The notes beneath the pieces are model-generated. The model searched no databases and had not been told where the DNA came from. It saw nothing but the letters and a program-made list of their open reading frames with translations. A DNA stretch of 64,000 nucleotides from Phytopythium helicoides (Eukaryota > Oomycota > Peronosporomycetes > Pythiales > Pythiaceae), in assembly GCA_024867545.1 (NCBI GenBank), contig JANFNE010000004.1:992001-1056000 (forward strand), read 5' to 3'. Positions 42,375-53,130 of the stretch are shown one piece after another (within the stretch, counting starts at the first letter, position 1; the number at the start of each line of letters is the position of its first letter). The position numbers and the translations under genes are program-made.

Positions 42375-43468
42375 CTAAGCGTCATCGGCCTCCTGCACGA
42401 GCCGCGCCACCATGGCATCGACCTCTCCTGGCGTCATGGTCTCCGAGTTGAGGATCGCGTTCGAGATGATGATGATGTTCTTTGTCGACTTGGCGTTCAC
42501 CCACACAACACCATTCATTCCGACGGCAACTTCGAAGGCAATCGACTTACCAAGCGATGCTAGCACTGGGCAGCCTTCACGAAGTAGAGACTTGGCCAGA
42601 CCCACCGAGGTCTGGAAAACGTATCCCCCCGTGAGCTCTCCATAGATCGCAAGTCCTGTCATCCAATCCTTCTTTGCGATGCTAGAAGGAGCTGCGAACG
42701 AAGAATCTATTAGTATTTGGTCGTCATCAACCATCAATAAGTCCTTGCTACCTTCGCACGTCAGCTCAGGTTCGAGATCCGGACGCGTCTTGGACACACG
42801 CGCATAGACGAGAGAACCAATCTGAAGGGTTGGGCGGTTGCGCTTAGTAGCACCGTCAAACGCCAGGGCTCCCATATTCGCGCTCGACCTGTACGAACGA
42901 GAGCAACATATAACCTCAGCAATCCTCGTTGCATTGCGAGCCTGGGAAGTAGCAGCAAACGTACGCTGCGCCAATGTTGACGCGGTAGAAGTCCGCATTG
43001 CGATCCGTCACGACCCCAATAACACCGTCTTCAAGTGCCGCAGTATACTGCTCGCTCGAATGATACCAAATAGTCAGCAGATGAAGCGTCTTCGCAAGAG
43101 AATCCGCCAAGGGCAGCGCACCCGTCGGTGGTTGTAGTCGACCCAGTAGCGGTTAGCCGGTCGGTAGCGCAGCACGCCGGCGTGCGTGCACACGATGCGC
43201 TGGTCCACGAGCTGCTTGAGCCCCGCGCCTGCAGCCGCCTCGCCCACCATCAGTCATAACTCGCGCGAAATTACGCAGGTACAGCTGCCGCACCGAGCTT
43301 GAGCTTGCGCGTGGTCTTGGTGAGCGTGGTGGTCACGTCGTCGCCCGGCAGCACCACGAGAGGCGAGAAGAAGAAGTCCACTGAGCGCTGCGCCTGCTCC
43401 AGGAAGTCCTGCGCCTCGCTATCCAGCGCCGCGTCCGGTGCCTTGCGCTTGAGCTGCTGGTCCGCCAT
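42375..43468 (-). CDS. EXOSC3: Exosome cap subunit RRP40
   Basis: Five exons: 43468-43294, 43228-43122, 43047-42965, 42888-42752, 42691-42375, giving 272 aa with consistent phases. Pattern: VVLPGDDV, the S1 domain with VIGVVTDRNADFYRVNIGA, the FDGATKRNRPTLQIGSLVYA element that is strongly diagnostic, PELTCE, and the KH-like part with AFEVAVGMNGVVWVNAKST. RRP40 is a cap subunit of the RNA exosome, like CSL4 elsewhere in this window. The last intron is exactly 60 nt and stop-free, so it could be retained. An alternative start 48 nt upstream (MGRDPASH) exists. Confidence 0.93.
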
Positions 43469-43855
43469 GGCCCCGCCACTGGTTGCTCCGAAATGGCTGG
43501 CGGGGTCGCGGCCCATACTGGGGTCTAGTCACTTCGGCTAAGTACGACGAACCCATGGGGCAGATATCGCCGTATGTTGCAGTCGGCGAGGGCATGACGC
43601 GTGCTCGCTGCATGAGCGGACCTGACTCGTGCGCCTCCTGCTGCTGCGCGCACGACAGTCCCAGATCCATAAGAGACCTCCAGCGGTGGAAGATGAGCGA
43701 CTCATGGTGATAATAGCCCTTTGTCGCGATATATTCTACCCATTCCTCACGCCCTAGCTCCGGAACCGTAGTCGCTCAAGGCTCGCGCAGCGGGCCTAAC
43801 GCCACGAGGCCCGCCCACCGGCCCCGCATCAAGCCATCGAGGAGGAGAACCCGCC

Positions 43856-44424
43856 TCATGGACGCCCGCGGCCGCGACCGCGACCCCGGCCTCGCCCGCG
43901 TCCACCAGCCGCCGGCGCTCCAGCCTTGACCTTTTCCCGCGGCGTGTCGTCGATCAGCAGCGTGTCGAGGTTAAGCGAGTCCGGCAGGATGTAGTAGCGG
44001 ATGTTGTTGCCGCGGATGCTCAGCGAGTCGAGGCTCACGGGGTTCTTTCCCTTGACGGTCAGCTTGACGGCCTTGAGGTGTGTGTTCATGCTAATGTCGA
44101 CGCCTGCGCTCGCCGGAGGGGGAGGCAGCCAACCGTCAGCTCCCACACAGTCACCAGCGCAATGCAGTCAATCGACCCAACACTCGCAGCAAAATACGCA
44201 CCGGTAATGGTGCCGTGGACAATTGTGCCGTTCTTGAGCTCGATCGTGACCGTCTCGTTCGACAGCTTCATCAAAAACCTGCGCGCCGCAACCAGAGGAG
44301 AAAAAAAAAGACGGCAGTCAGTCCATCGCCCCGCAACAAGCAGATCCAGCGCGCGAGGAACACGCGATCCGAGCCCCGCGGCCTCCGCGCAGCGAGAGCG
44401 CGCGACGCACCTGACGAGCTTCAT
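43856..44424 (-). CDS. SNRPD1: Small nuclear ribonucleoprotein SmD1
   Basis: Three exons: 44424-44411 (14 nt), 44278-44202, 44103-43856, giving 112 aa. Pattern: MKLVRFLMK across the first splice, [12 protein letters not shown] (Sm1), [41 protein letters not shown] (Sm2), and a C-terminal GR-repeat tail ([13 protein letters not shown]), the usual target of symmetric arginine dimethylation. SmD1 is a core Sm-ring protein of the U1, U2, U4 and U5 snRNPs. Confidence 0.97.
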
Positions 44425-46019
44425 GGTGCCCCTGCGATATCCCCGCAAAGCAAACAGTTCACTGCGGCGATTCATTTGCGCGAGGAGGGTACCGTGACAA
44501 AGTCATAAAGTACGATGGAGAATTTATGCCCAATCCGGTGCAGATTAACTATCATTCGAGATGTGATTGGATAATATATATTGACCAATCACATGCATGC
44601 TCTAAGTTCGATGTTGTGTCGCATTGGATTTATTCCTTCAAACCCTTTAAGCAATGACATGAAGCGCGCAAGCCGCTCCGAAAAGAAACTCCTGGACCGC
44701 TTTGTCTTCGAAGTACAAGTCTGAAGTCATTTCCCGGGCCGCTTCGTCGAGTCGAAAACCATACATGCGTTACTCCAGTAAATCTGCCCTCGCCCAGACG
44801 TAACCTCGACAGGCACTCTGAAAAACCACACCGACGCTACATGAGAAAGGACACAAAAGCACTGATAGCCAAGCAACAGCAGATAGAAGGCCATGTTAAC
44901 TTGTTATCTGATGTAAAATGTGTCACTCTTGATAGAGTGTCTATAAAGCACAATCACCTACGCATCGCCCAACGATGGAATTAAAAAATGTAGCTGATAT
45001 TGAAGCCGTATTGTGTTACTGGATTGCCCAGCTACGAAGTTTACCCATGAGCGTGTAATGAGGAAGCTGTTTGACTAGTAATGTTGAGAACTGAATTATC
45101 AGTTATTGACCCCAGACCAACGCGTTGGTCTGCTCTACTAACGTTAATACTTGCTTTATTAAAGGCACTCGTGAATGGACACGAGTGCTCAACACGACAA
45201 GAGTGATGCCGATTGGGTTGTTAGTACACTAACAATCGATTAGGGTTGAGGAAAGAATGTATCCACATTATTCCGCCACAAATTTGGCTTCTCAGTAGTG
45301 GGTCTGGGCAATATGATTGATTGTCAGTCGATAGCTGGTAATGGATGATCGAGAGTCCGTGGTGGTCGATTGGTAGCCAGTAGTTGGTCGTCGATGATCG
45401 ACAGTCGACGGCATCCGATGTTGGCAGTGTCCGAATATATACGCTTTGGCTGTTATCGATGGGGATGTCAACATGTCCCACCATTGGTCCTACCACCATT
45501 GTCTCGGAAAACTGAGGACATCTTCGCTGCAACAGCACTGAATAAGGCTCAACATGGTAATATCGTGAGAGAAGAGCATGTCCAGCCACTCTACAGTGTC
45601 CTTGTTGTTTGCACACCAACGTTCACTTTCTGGTCTGGAGTCCCTGTATGAGTCCCAGGACGTTTGAATTAAGACTGAAATCCATTGCGCGTTCCATCGC
45701 TTGCCGGTAGCGATTCACAACGGAGTGTTACGTCGTTACTCATGCTAAAGGTTCGCTACAGCTGAGCAAATAGCACCAGTGGGCATGTAGTCAAGACTCT
45801 GTGCCAGTGCTAGCGGGCCACAAATCATTACCTTCCCTGCTTTCTTGGCTTACACGGTGGCTTGAACCTTGTGGCAGCTCGGCTATTCCCAGTCAGCCTC
45901 ACCTACATGGCTTGAGCGATGAAGTCACCGTATCGTGCGATGACAAAACCTTTGCCAGTGTAGACACGTTCTTGTAAATAACAATAGCATGTTTTCAGGT
46001 AGATAAAGCCAAATACATT
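44425..46019. other. Start of the transposon island, no gene seen
   Basis: From about 44.5 kb the DNA becomes AT-richer and coding character ends abruptly. 45290-45420 holds a degenerate GATCGA/GTCGAT-rich repeat. No intact ORF has recognisable domains. Confidence 0.5.
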
Positions 46020-46960
46020 CGACAAGTAGTTCACACGCACCGAGAGACCTTCTACCTCCTCGGCATCGACCTGTCCAGGTCGTCCGACACTATCGACCGC
46101 GACAAGCTCCTATCCGTGCTCGCACCTATCCCTGATACCGACGAAGTGCGATGCTTTTGCCTCCTCCTCGCTTCCACCACGTTCACCATCGGCGCCGGCA
46201 CAACCCCACTTCCGCCAATCTTACGAACATTGGAATATCTTAAGGAGTCGCCCTATCCCCAATCTTCTTCACCGTCTACTTGGAGGTCGCCTTCCCTGAC
46301 TTTGCAAACGCGCTGAATGTACCGACTTCCTCCGCCAGATGAGCGTCTATGCAGAGGACACTGATATCATTTGCCCCCAACGTGCCCTAGTCGACGTATA
46401 TCCAACACTCTACCTCACCCATCCTCACCCGGTGGTCGCTCACAATGAACACATCTAAGACTGAACTAGCCATCGTATCAGCTGGCGCACCGTTCGCCAA
46501 CTGGGCTCCCTCATCGGTGACACAGAAAGGATCTCGCGCTGCAAACAACTCGCCGCAACAGCACTTCACCGCATGTGGAAAATCCGGTTCCGTCCGTCCA
46601 AAATCTCTGAAGCTTTGCCTCTACAACTGCAATGTCCTCCCCGTGCTCTTGTACAACTGAGGAACTTGGACCCTCGAGCTTGGCGAGTCCCTTGGCCTTG
46701 AAAGCTTTCATAGACGACAACTTCGACAAGTGCTTGGTATCCAACACCCACAGCGTATCTCCAAACCTGCGGTCTATCATCGCTGCCACGAGCGCCAACT
46801 TCGCTAGCGCATCATCCGCGCTTGCTGGCGTCTCTTCAAGGACATCCTAGGACATCCTCAGCCGCGACCAGCGATCCCAGCAAACCTCCTAATGGCTGCA
46901 TACTTCGCTCCTTTTAGCAACGGCATGTGGTGAGGTAGCCGACGAACGACCCTTCCGACG
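46020..46960 (+). pseudogene. Decayed LINE (non-LTR) reverse transcriptase
   Basis: Blocks in order across frames read as a non-LTR reverse transcriptase. FYLLGIDLSRSSDTIDRDKLL with RCFCLLLASTTFT is the palm region around the first catalytic Asp. VYAEDTDIIC near 46350 is the YxDD-type box, with A-E for the usual A-D. A thumb-like segment with LGSLIGD and RCKQLAATALHRMWK follows, then LYNCNVLPVLLYN, then ESFHRRQLRQVLGIQHPQRIS near 46690-46760. The frame changes several times and stops intervene. I see no endonuclease, poly(A) tail or target duplication, so it is a truncated dead copy. Typing as a LINE is from motif order. Confidence 0.65.
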
Positions 46961-47958
46961 GTCCTCAACTCAGATCTACCGACTGTCCCACATCGAACAC
47001 TGTATTCAATCGCTCGAATACCTCCTCTCACTTTGCACCTTAGGCAGACCTAGGCAAGACGGGTTGCAGCCGTGGCACGCCACGTACCATGCGAGAACGA
47101 GTCGACATATGGGGATACTGCACTGTCAGGGCTAGACCGACTCTCACTAGCCTCAGTTGAAAGTTTGACGCAAGTACGTAATATTACTACTAAGTAGTTC
47201 ACACGAGTGGGATTCAGCTCCAAGGTGCCGTCGCAATTGCAGATTGACGAGGTATCATCCTCTGCGTGTAACGCATGAGGAACCAGGTTCTCTGAAATGT
47301 CGTAGAACCACCGGCAAGATTTGTAGCTCGGACAAGACCTATGTAGTTGATTCGGAGTGGAGAGAGATGCGAGTGTGAGTGTCTGCACGTTCCTGGCGCG
47401 TGGCAGTCGTTGTCTCTTGACGCAGATCAGAGATCCGGCGTAGACCCTTGGTTATCGATCGCCGATCCTTGATTGTCGAGCGTTGATCCTTGATCGCAGA
47501 GTCTAACAAAGCACAGCAACGCAGGGTACGCGTTTTTCCAGCCAAACCAGTCACAGAAGTGCCCAGAGAAAACCCCTCTAATTAGAGATCCGAGGTCGCG
47601 AAGCTGGGATCCTTGGAGATTGGAGACCGTCTCAGCGTCGGGTCGTGAAGCCGACGTCTCTTGCCTTTAACACGTGTGCGCACCGACGGTTAGGATGCTA
47701 GCAGCACGCAGTTGCCACGAACTCTGGTGTCGTGGGCTTGCCCAGCGGGAAGCGGATTGCCTCGACAGGCTGGGAGTTCCTTGATATGTTTTACGTCGCC
47801 TCCTCTTGGCGACGGAGTTGGGGGGTTGAGCCGCGGTCCAGCTACTTCGACTGGCTACTCTTGGCCTCGACTTGAGGGGTAGAAGGAATATTTCGGACTG
47901 ATCATCTAAGGCATGTATACCTACTAGCTCTGATGCCCTCCTTTACCTACAATTGGTC
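46961..47958. other. Non-coding, GATCC-rich degenerate repeat
   Basis: No gene. 47410-47630 is rich in GATCC/GGATC words in degenerate tandem. A similar GATCC-rich stretch flanks the other side of the Mutator-like element at about 51770-51890. Confidence 0.5.
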
Positions 47959-47967
47959 GATCGACAC

Positions 47968-48140
47968 GGGAAAAACTAAGGAGGGTCATTTCTTGGGAGG
48001 GCCACTTGGTAAAACGGGGACACAATTCGCGTTTTTGAACGAGAACTGGTCCCAGATTTGTACAGTACAAATGACATACAAATATAAAGTTTGTTTCAGA
48101 GAGGCGTTTCCGTCTCAACGCGCCGTTTCCGTCCCAGATT
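47968..48140 (+). repeat. Left terminal inverted repeat of the MULE
   Basis: 173 bp, matching the reverse complement of 51557-51729 with about six mismatches, all in the outermost 40 bp. The inner 133 bp are identical. It contains repeated GTTTCCGTCYCA words near its inner end; a third copy lies just inside at about 48153. Confidence 0.93.
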
Positions 48141-48206
48141 GGATGGGACAGGTGTTTCCGTCCCAACGAGCCGTTCATATGGCATCGGTTGATCATTGCA
48201 AGAATG

Positions 48207-49052
48207 GAGTCCAAGCCTATACTGCCACCTCGTGGCTATATGATTGTCGACCTAGAGCTACAGAAATTGGTCCTCGAAGCGCTACGCGGTGAAGCGCGCC
48301 GTGCCACTTATGTGGACATATTCGAGACGGTCGGACAAGCGGCCATGGACGCGTACAGAGCCCAGACCCGGGTCGTGCGCAGCTCTGCAGCTATGAGTGA
48401 GCTCAAGCTGCGGCTACGTGACGTCACGGCATGCCTCGACCCAGACTGGGTAGCTCGAGAATTCACTTTCCTGCGCTCGCATTCAGGTGGACGCGAGCAG
48501 CAGGCGCATCAAGACTACCGCGAGGACGGCTTCCGACGGATCGCAGCCCAGTGTCCCGATGGGATGCTTGCTGGTGTGTTGGTGTATATTGAAGGCACCA
48601 CGCGTCTGCGCGTGTATGACGGTTGCTGGACGTCTGTCGACTCACGCTGTGAGCGTGATGTGGTAATTCCTGTTGGGCCTGATTTTCCGCGGTGACCTTT
48701 TTCACAGCGGTTTGGCATACTCAAGCGTACATTACCGCATTCATTGCTATCTGACCTAGAAAATGTGCGTTGGACCTCTGATGTCGTCTCCGCAGATGCA
48801 GTTGCCCCAATCATTTGACAGTTCTGCAACAAGTTTACCGGTAACTCCAGCGCGGTTCGACGTCACCGGTTCATCTGCAACGACAACCCCAACGGCCCCG
48901 CGAACAAAGCGAAGCGATCCAACGAGAACAAAAAAGGTGAGATGGGTGACTTCAAGTGCTGGTGTGGCAAGGAGTACGACAACGCCAGCTCACTGCGTAC
49001 TCACATCAATCGTGGCCGACATATCACGACGACCAATGTCAAGGATAACTAG
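48207..49052 (+). pseudogene. MULE-borne 2OG/Fe(II) dioxygenase with zinc fingers, broken
   Basis: The first frame starts at ATG 48207 (MESKPILPPRGY) and is open to a TGA at 48693. It contains the proximal iron ligands H-Q-D (codons 48507-48515, in EQQAHQDYRED) and a strand reading GVLVYIEGTTRLRVYDG. The frame then shifts near 48680. The next frame has FRGDLFHSG with the distal His (48703-48705), and HYRIHCYL with the Arg (48736-48738) that would hold 2-oxoglutarate. This is HxD...H...R in the right order and spacing. After a second shift near 48755 come two fingers. The first has spacing C-x2-C-x12-H-x3-C except that its first position is a TGA stop (48816-48818). The second is intact, C-x-C-x12-H-x5-H (CWCGKEYDNASSL...H...H). 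It ends at TAG 49052. Similar dioxygenases oxidise bases or proteins; the substrate is unknown. Confidence 0.7.
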
Positions 49053-49216
49053 CGGAATACAGCTTGGACACCTGCTCTGTTTTAACATCACGACATTATT
49101 TAATAATCTCAGTTACTGACGTATTACTGCAGTTAAACCTCTAGTTACTGAATAATGTTGAAGTTGTAATCAGATCCTCTAAAAGTTGAAGGCCAATGCG
49201 TTGTCCTGTGTTAGTA

Positions 49217-51287
49217 TTAACGGAGACCAGCATGTCCCCAATATCTTGGGGCCATGTTTACATCCTCAAACACCAATGTAGGTTGTATGACAGAGAACAA
49301 CGAAGGAAGTACATGGACCCTGTCAGTTGGCAGCTGTGCAGCTGACGATGCCGGATGATTCATATCCAATCGCTCTAAAAGAGTCGGCTCTCTGCGGGTT
49401 CCATGCTGACCAGCTCCACACAAGTGCGAGTGATCCTGTTGGTCTCGCTCAGCAGCATTACGTCGAGGATTGAACGTGCGAATGCTTGGCACAGGCTCCA
49501 TGATTGATTGAGATCTCTCAGCTCGCTCGTGTCGACGTACCCACCAATGCTTTGAAAATGATTCTGGGGTTAGAAAATGGGTTTCATTCGACTCAACAAT
49601 ATTGATAAGCTCGTGGACACATGGACCCCCGTTGACGTGTCCGAAAATACCACTGCATGCGGATCTTTGAAGTTTATTGTTCACAATTGAAGCAGCCATC
49701 GACCACAACTTGTCAGTTTCGGAAAGTGCCCAAACTGAGATAATGCGCACAACTGCTGCGTAGCGCGATCGCTGAAGTCGATATGGGATAATTGTTGCAC
49801 TCCTTTCAGCAACTAACTTAACGTCTTGTGCTGCAGCTAGCCACCATGGTAATAGAGCATCAAAAACAGTAAACAAATCCCCACGGCTGTTTCTCAAGTA
49901 TCTCTTGCACTTCGCATGCGTGCCTTCCGCCACAGATGAATCACGAATTCCAAAATGGGCAAATCTATCCGTCCAGTAATGCACTATACGGGTCTTGTAC
50001 CGCCACCAATGAGCATCTAGGTAAGCAGCTAGGTTGGAATTCATTGAAACAAGTGCCCTGCGGTTCGGCTTGAACAGCTCTTCAGTTCTTGATTCAACTG
50101 CTGTATAAAATGCATGAAGGAACGCATCTGTTTGCCAACTATTCTCATATTTTGGTTGCCCAGGCGCTGGATTCTCTACTTCAATCTTACCAAGCTCACG
50201 TCTTGCTCGAGCAACTACATTTTTGTTCATATGCCATCGGCAAACAACTGAAGGAACACCAACAAAAACTTTGTCAATAGCGTTCATGAAAGCAAGAACA
50301 CGGTCAGTAATGATAACTTCTGGCTGGTCGATGTCCTTCTCAATCAAAAAGAGTTGCAGCATATTCATAGCCCATACATTTTTCAGTTTTTCCCGGCAAC
50401 CAACATTGAGCAACGGGAAGAACCTTGTTAAACGCTGTGACCGCAACGATATTAAGCAGCGGAAGATTGTATTTGTTTGTCTTGTATGTGCAATCCATGA
50501 CAAGTATGTCGGAATGATCACGATAGATTGCAGCCGTTGCAGGATGAGCCCAAAACAAATAACGGAGCTCGTTTGTTTCTGGACTTGTTGTAAATTTGTA
50601 GAAAAATTGATGATCTTTAAGCTTGTTGAATAAAGCCTCCATAACAGTCTGAGTAGAGAGTTCTTTGCTTCTGTTTCCATTTCTCGTGTTCGCAATGTCC
50701 TTCGACGTGATGAGAGAGTTAGGGTCTCTATGAAGAAGTGCAGCGCGAATGGTAGTTACGGGAACACCTGCAGCAACCTCCGAGTTGATTGTCGATTGTA
50801 CAGTTGCTTGCTCCCTGGTCAACTCAGCTCGAGCTGCTCTTTGACGATGCGAAGCATGAATTCTCTTGTCAACCGTCGGAGGATGATTGTGAATCCCGCT
50901 CTTGTTTTGAGTGTGAACAATCTTCCACTCACCATTGGGCTGTTGTTTTGAAACAGCTTGAGCAATCAACTTCATCCGACACCCCCATACGCTTTGATCC
51001 CGCATGTCACGCACACGTTCTTCATCCATTAGATGTTGGATACACTTTGGCCGTCCCGTGCGGTCGCAGTCCAATCCTCGTTTCCAAATCACATTCGCAT
51101 CGTTGCGATCGACACGACGCTTGGTCATATTGTACCCGTGAAGTTTGGCCCAGCTATGAACCGCCGCTAACGCCGCATCCTCCGAAGGGTAGGTTGCTTC
51201 GGGAGGAGGTGGAATCACATACGTTCGTGGGGTGTCTTGAGACGTAGTTGTCGCCAACAGTGTAGAAGAAGTGTCGGTTTGACTCAT
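49217..51287 (-). pseudogene. FAR1-type MULE transposase, one frameshift
   Basis: The N-terminal part (51287 to about 50400) carries a FAR1-like DNA-binding domain (HSWAKLHGYNMTKRRVDRND, WGCRMKLIAQAV, HNHPPT) and the first catalytic region (DILVMDCTYKTNKYNLPLL). Around 50390-50450 the frame changes. The second part (to 49217) carries EVIITDRVLAFMNAIDKV with the second Asp, WHMNKNVV, and a late Glu region (SSVAEGTHAKCKRYL). Apart from this single shift, both parts are long open frames, so the inactivation is recent. A C-terminal CxH-type zinc knuckle is not evident. The product would cut and join DNA at the 173-bp repeats. Confidence 0.85.
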
Positions 51288-51556
51288 AGTCGCAGGTTAA
51301 AAGAGCTTCAGAAGCTGTAGCTTGCTGTTGGCGATCGATGAACACGGTAGAAGATTTTGTGGTGCCGGTCATGTGAGGAGGGACAACACTAAGCGGCATG
51401 GTTGCGGTATGGTAGCGCTAGAATGACTGGATATCTACTCTAGGTGCTGCCTTTACCGTATATTGTGCATGCCTCAACCACAAATTCAAGTAAATCTTCA
51501 CAGATTTCAACCTCTACCGCTGAAACACCTCTAATAGTCAGATTCGTCTACATACA

Positions 51557-51729
51557 AATCTGGGACGGAAACGGCGCGTTGAGACGGAAACGCCTCTCTG
51601 AAACAAACTTTATATTTGTATGTCATTTGTACTGTACAAATCTGGGACCAGTTCTCGTTCAAAAACGCGAATTGTGTCCCCGTTTTACCAAACGGCACTC
51701 CCAAGAAATGGCCCTCCTCAGTTTCTCCC
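51557..51729 (-). repeat. Right terminal inverted repeat of the MULE
   Basis: Partner of 47968-48140. It is followed directly by the 9-bp target duplication at 51730-51738. Confidence 0.93.
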
Positions 51730-51738
51730 GATGGACAC

Positions 51739-52081
51739 TACGACCACTTCGACATCTGTTGTCCATCCTCGAGGATGTGCTCTTGGGATCAAGGATCCAG
51801 CTTAGAAACCAGAGATCCGAGCCAGGGATCAGAGATCCGGCTTCTAGGATCTGGGATCTCGCTTCCAGGGTCTGGGGTCCCGCGTGTCACTCTTCTCGGC
51901 TAGTTTAGACGCCCTGTCGCCCCGTGGATTTCGTTGACCTGTGATACCACTGAAATATGTCGTTGTGCACCAGCATAGTACCTCAAACAGAAGGCAAGTT
52001 GTACTCATCATACATGTTCAGAACTTCAAAAAGGCGCACGAGACCACAATAAACCGCAAGCTTATTGAGCATTAAAGTGTC

Positions 52082-52114
<33 letters not shown>

Positions 52115-52935
52115 AAACAAATTCTCTCAAGGCGAAAATTTTCATTTCACCCCTAATTTAGTAGCGTGGACTGCCATAGATTATTTTCAACAGCTACACC
52201 AAGGACTCAGAAGATGTGTTGTTCAGAAATTGTAAACTTCAACCCACTTATTAATGTCCTCTTACAGAGAAACAAAATATGATCACCACTTCAATGTACC
52301 ATTTATCCACGGGAAGTTTCTGGTGATGAAATGAGGTGACCCATGCAAAACGCGTCGAAATTGGTCGACCCCAACCTCTATTGAATCACCAACATTCTTG
52401 ACTGCAGCTTCATCGGGAGCTCTCGTCGCTCAGCTTGCTCTACACGACCAATTTTCTGCAAAATTGGATAATGGAGCGGAACGCCTCACGCGGTAAGCCC
52501 ATGATCGACTACTTTGAGCTCGCTTTTGACTCGCAGATGGAGCTCACTCGCCAACAAGCTGGTGTAAGACAATAGTGACTCCCGGAGAACGTACTTTGCT
52601 GGGGAGGGGGTTCGTTCTCGTATCTGTAGTAATCAGGGAGACGGTAAGCTCTGTAACTAATTGCAGGTGTGGTGGTACATCCCCAAAGACTGTACTTGTT
52701 GATTCACTTACCAACTTTTCATTTACATCAAATTGAGGTGGTAAAATGGCGAACACCTCGCTGTTAGTAGGTTGAGGACAAGACGTAGAACCGAAAGAGC
52801 AGTACGGTACCACGCCTTTTCGGATTTAGTGAGTGCAGACGTTGTCAGGGTTGACACCAAACCGCCTCAGAGCGGTCACTACACCGTCTTTCGTTAGTAC
52901 GCCGACTAGCTATCTCCGAAATCGATAACACTGAG
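51739..52935. other. Non-coding stretch within the transposon island
   Basis: GATCC-rich repeats at 51770-51890, a poly-C tract (listed separately), and a short open frame near 52470-52560 without recognisable domains. Confidence 0.5.
52083..52113. repeat. Poly-C tract, 31 bp
   Basis: An uninterrupted run of 31 C (poly-G on the minus strand), able to form G-quadruplex or i-motif structures and prone to length error in sequencing. Confidence 0.9.
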
Positions 52936-52992
52936 GATCGCATTCGACTACCTCGGGCTAGTCGGTCCAGGTCAAATCGGCTGCCCTCAACA
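52936..52992 (-). repeat. Inverted first 57 bp of the copia LTR
   Basis: The reverse complement reads as LTR nucleotides 1-57 (begins TGTTGAGGGCAGCC, ends ATGCGATC). The rest of this LTR (from nucleotide 59) lies in direct orientation at 53131-53439. The two pieces together account for a whole 367-bp LTR. Confidence 0.85.
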
Positions 52993-53065
52993 TATTTTAC
53001 GTTATGACATCCAGCTATTAGGTTGCTACTCTCAAAATCTAATTGAACCAAAAACTAAATCAAAA

Positions 53066-53098
53066 CGCCCGCGAAACGGGTGGCAAGCGTCAAGCTAG
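53066..53098 (+). mobile_element. Helitron-like 3' end (degraded)
   Basis: An imperfect hairpin (CGCCCG / CGGGTG arms) is followed by 12 bases and CTAG, as in Helitron 3' termini (hairpin then CTRR). The base after CTAG is G rather than the expected T. A better-formed relative is at 56575-56604. Confidence 0.4.
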
Positions 53099-53130
53099 GA
53101 TTTTATGGCGGACTGCTATTCCCCACTGGT

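Larger units (their letters stand above)
47968..51729. mobile_element. Complete Mutator-like element (MULE), 3762 bp
   Basis: The ends are 173-bp terminal inverted repeats (47968-48140 and 51557-51729). A 9-bp direct repeat flanks it: GATCGACAC at 47959-47967 and GATGGACAC at 51730-51738, one mismatch. A 9-bp duplication plus long inverted repeats and a FAR1-type transposase is the Mutator signature. Two convergent genes lie inside: a broken dioxygenase/zinc-finger gene on + (48207-49052) and the transposase on - (51287-49217). Both carry frameshifts, so this copy is not autonomous. Confidence 0.9.

Noticed and set aside
52440..52565. Short open frame reading KPMIDYFELAFDSQMELTRQQAG
   Set aside because: Protein-like look but too short, with no flanking exon or known domain; left unannotated. 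Quoted motif is shortened in any use: key part is MIDYFELAFD.
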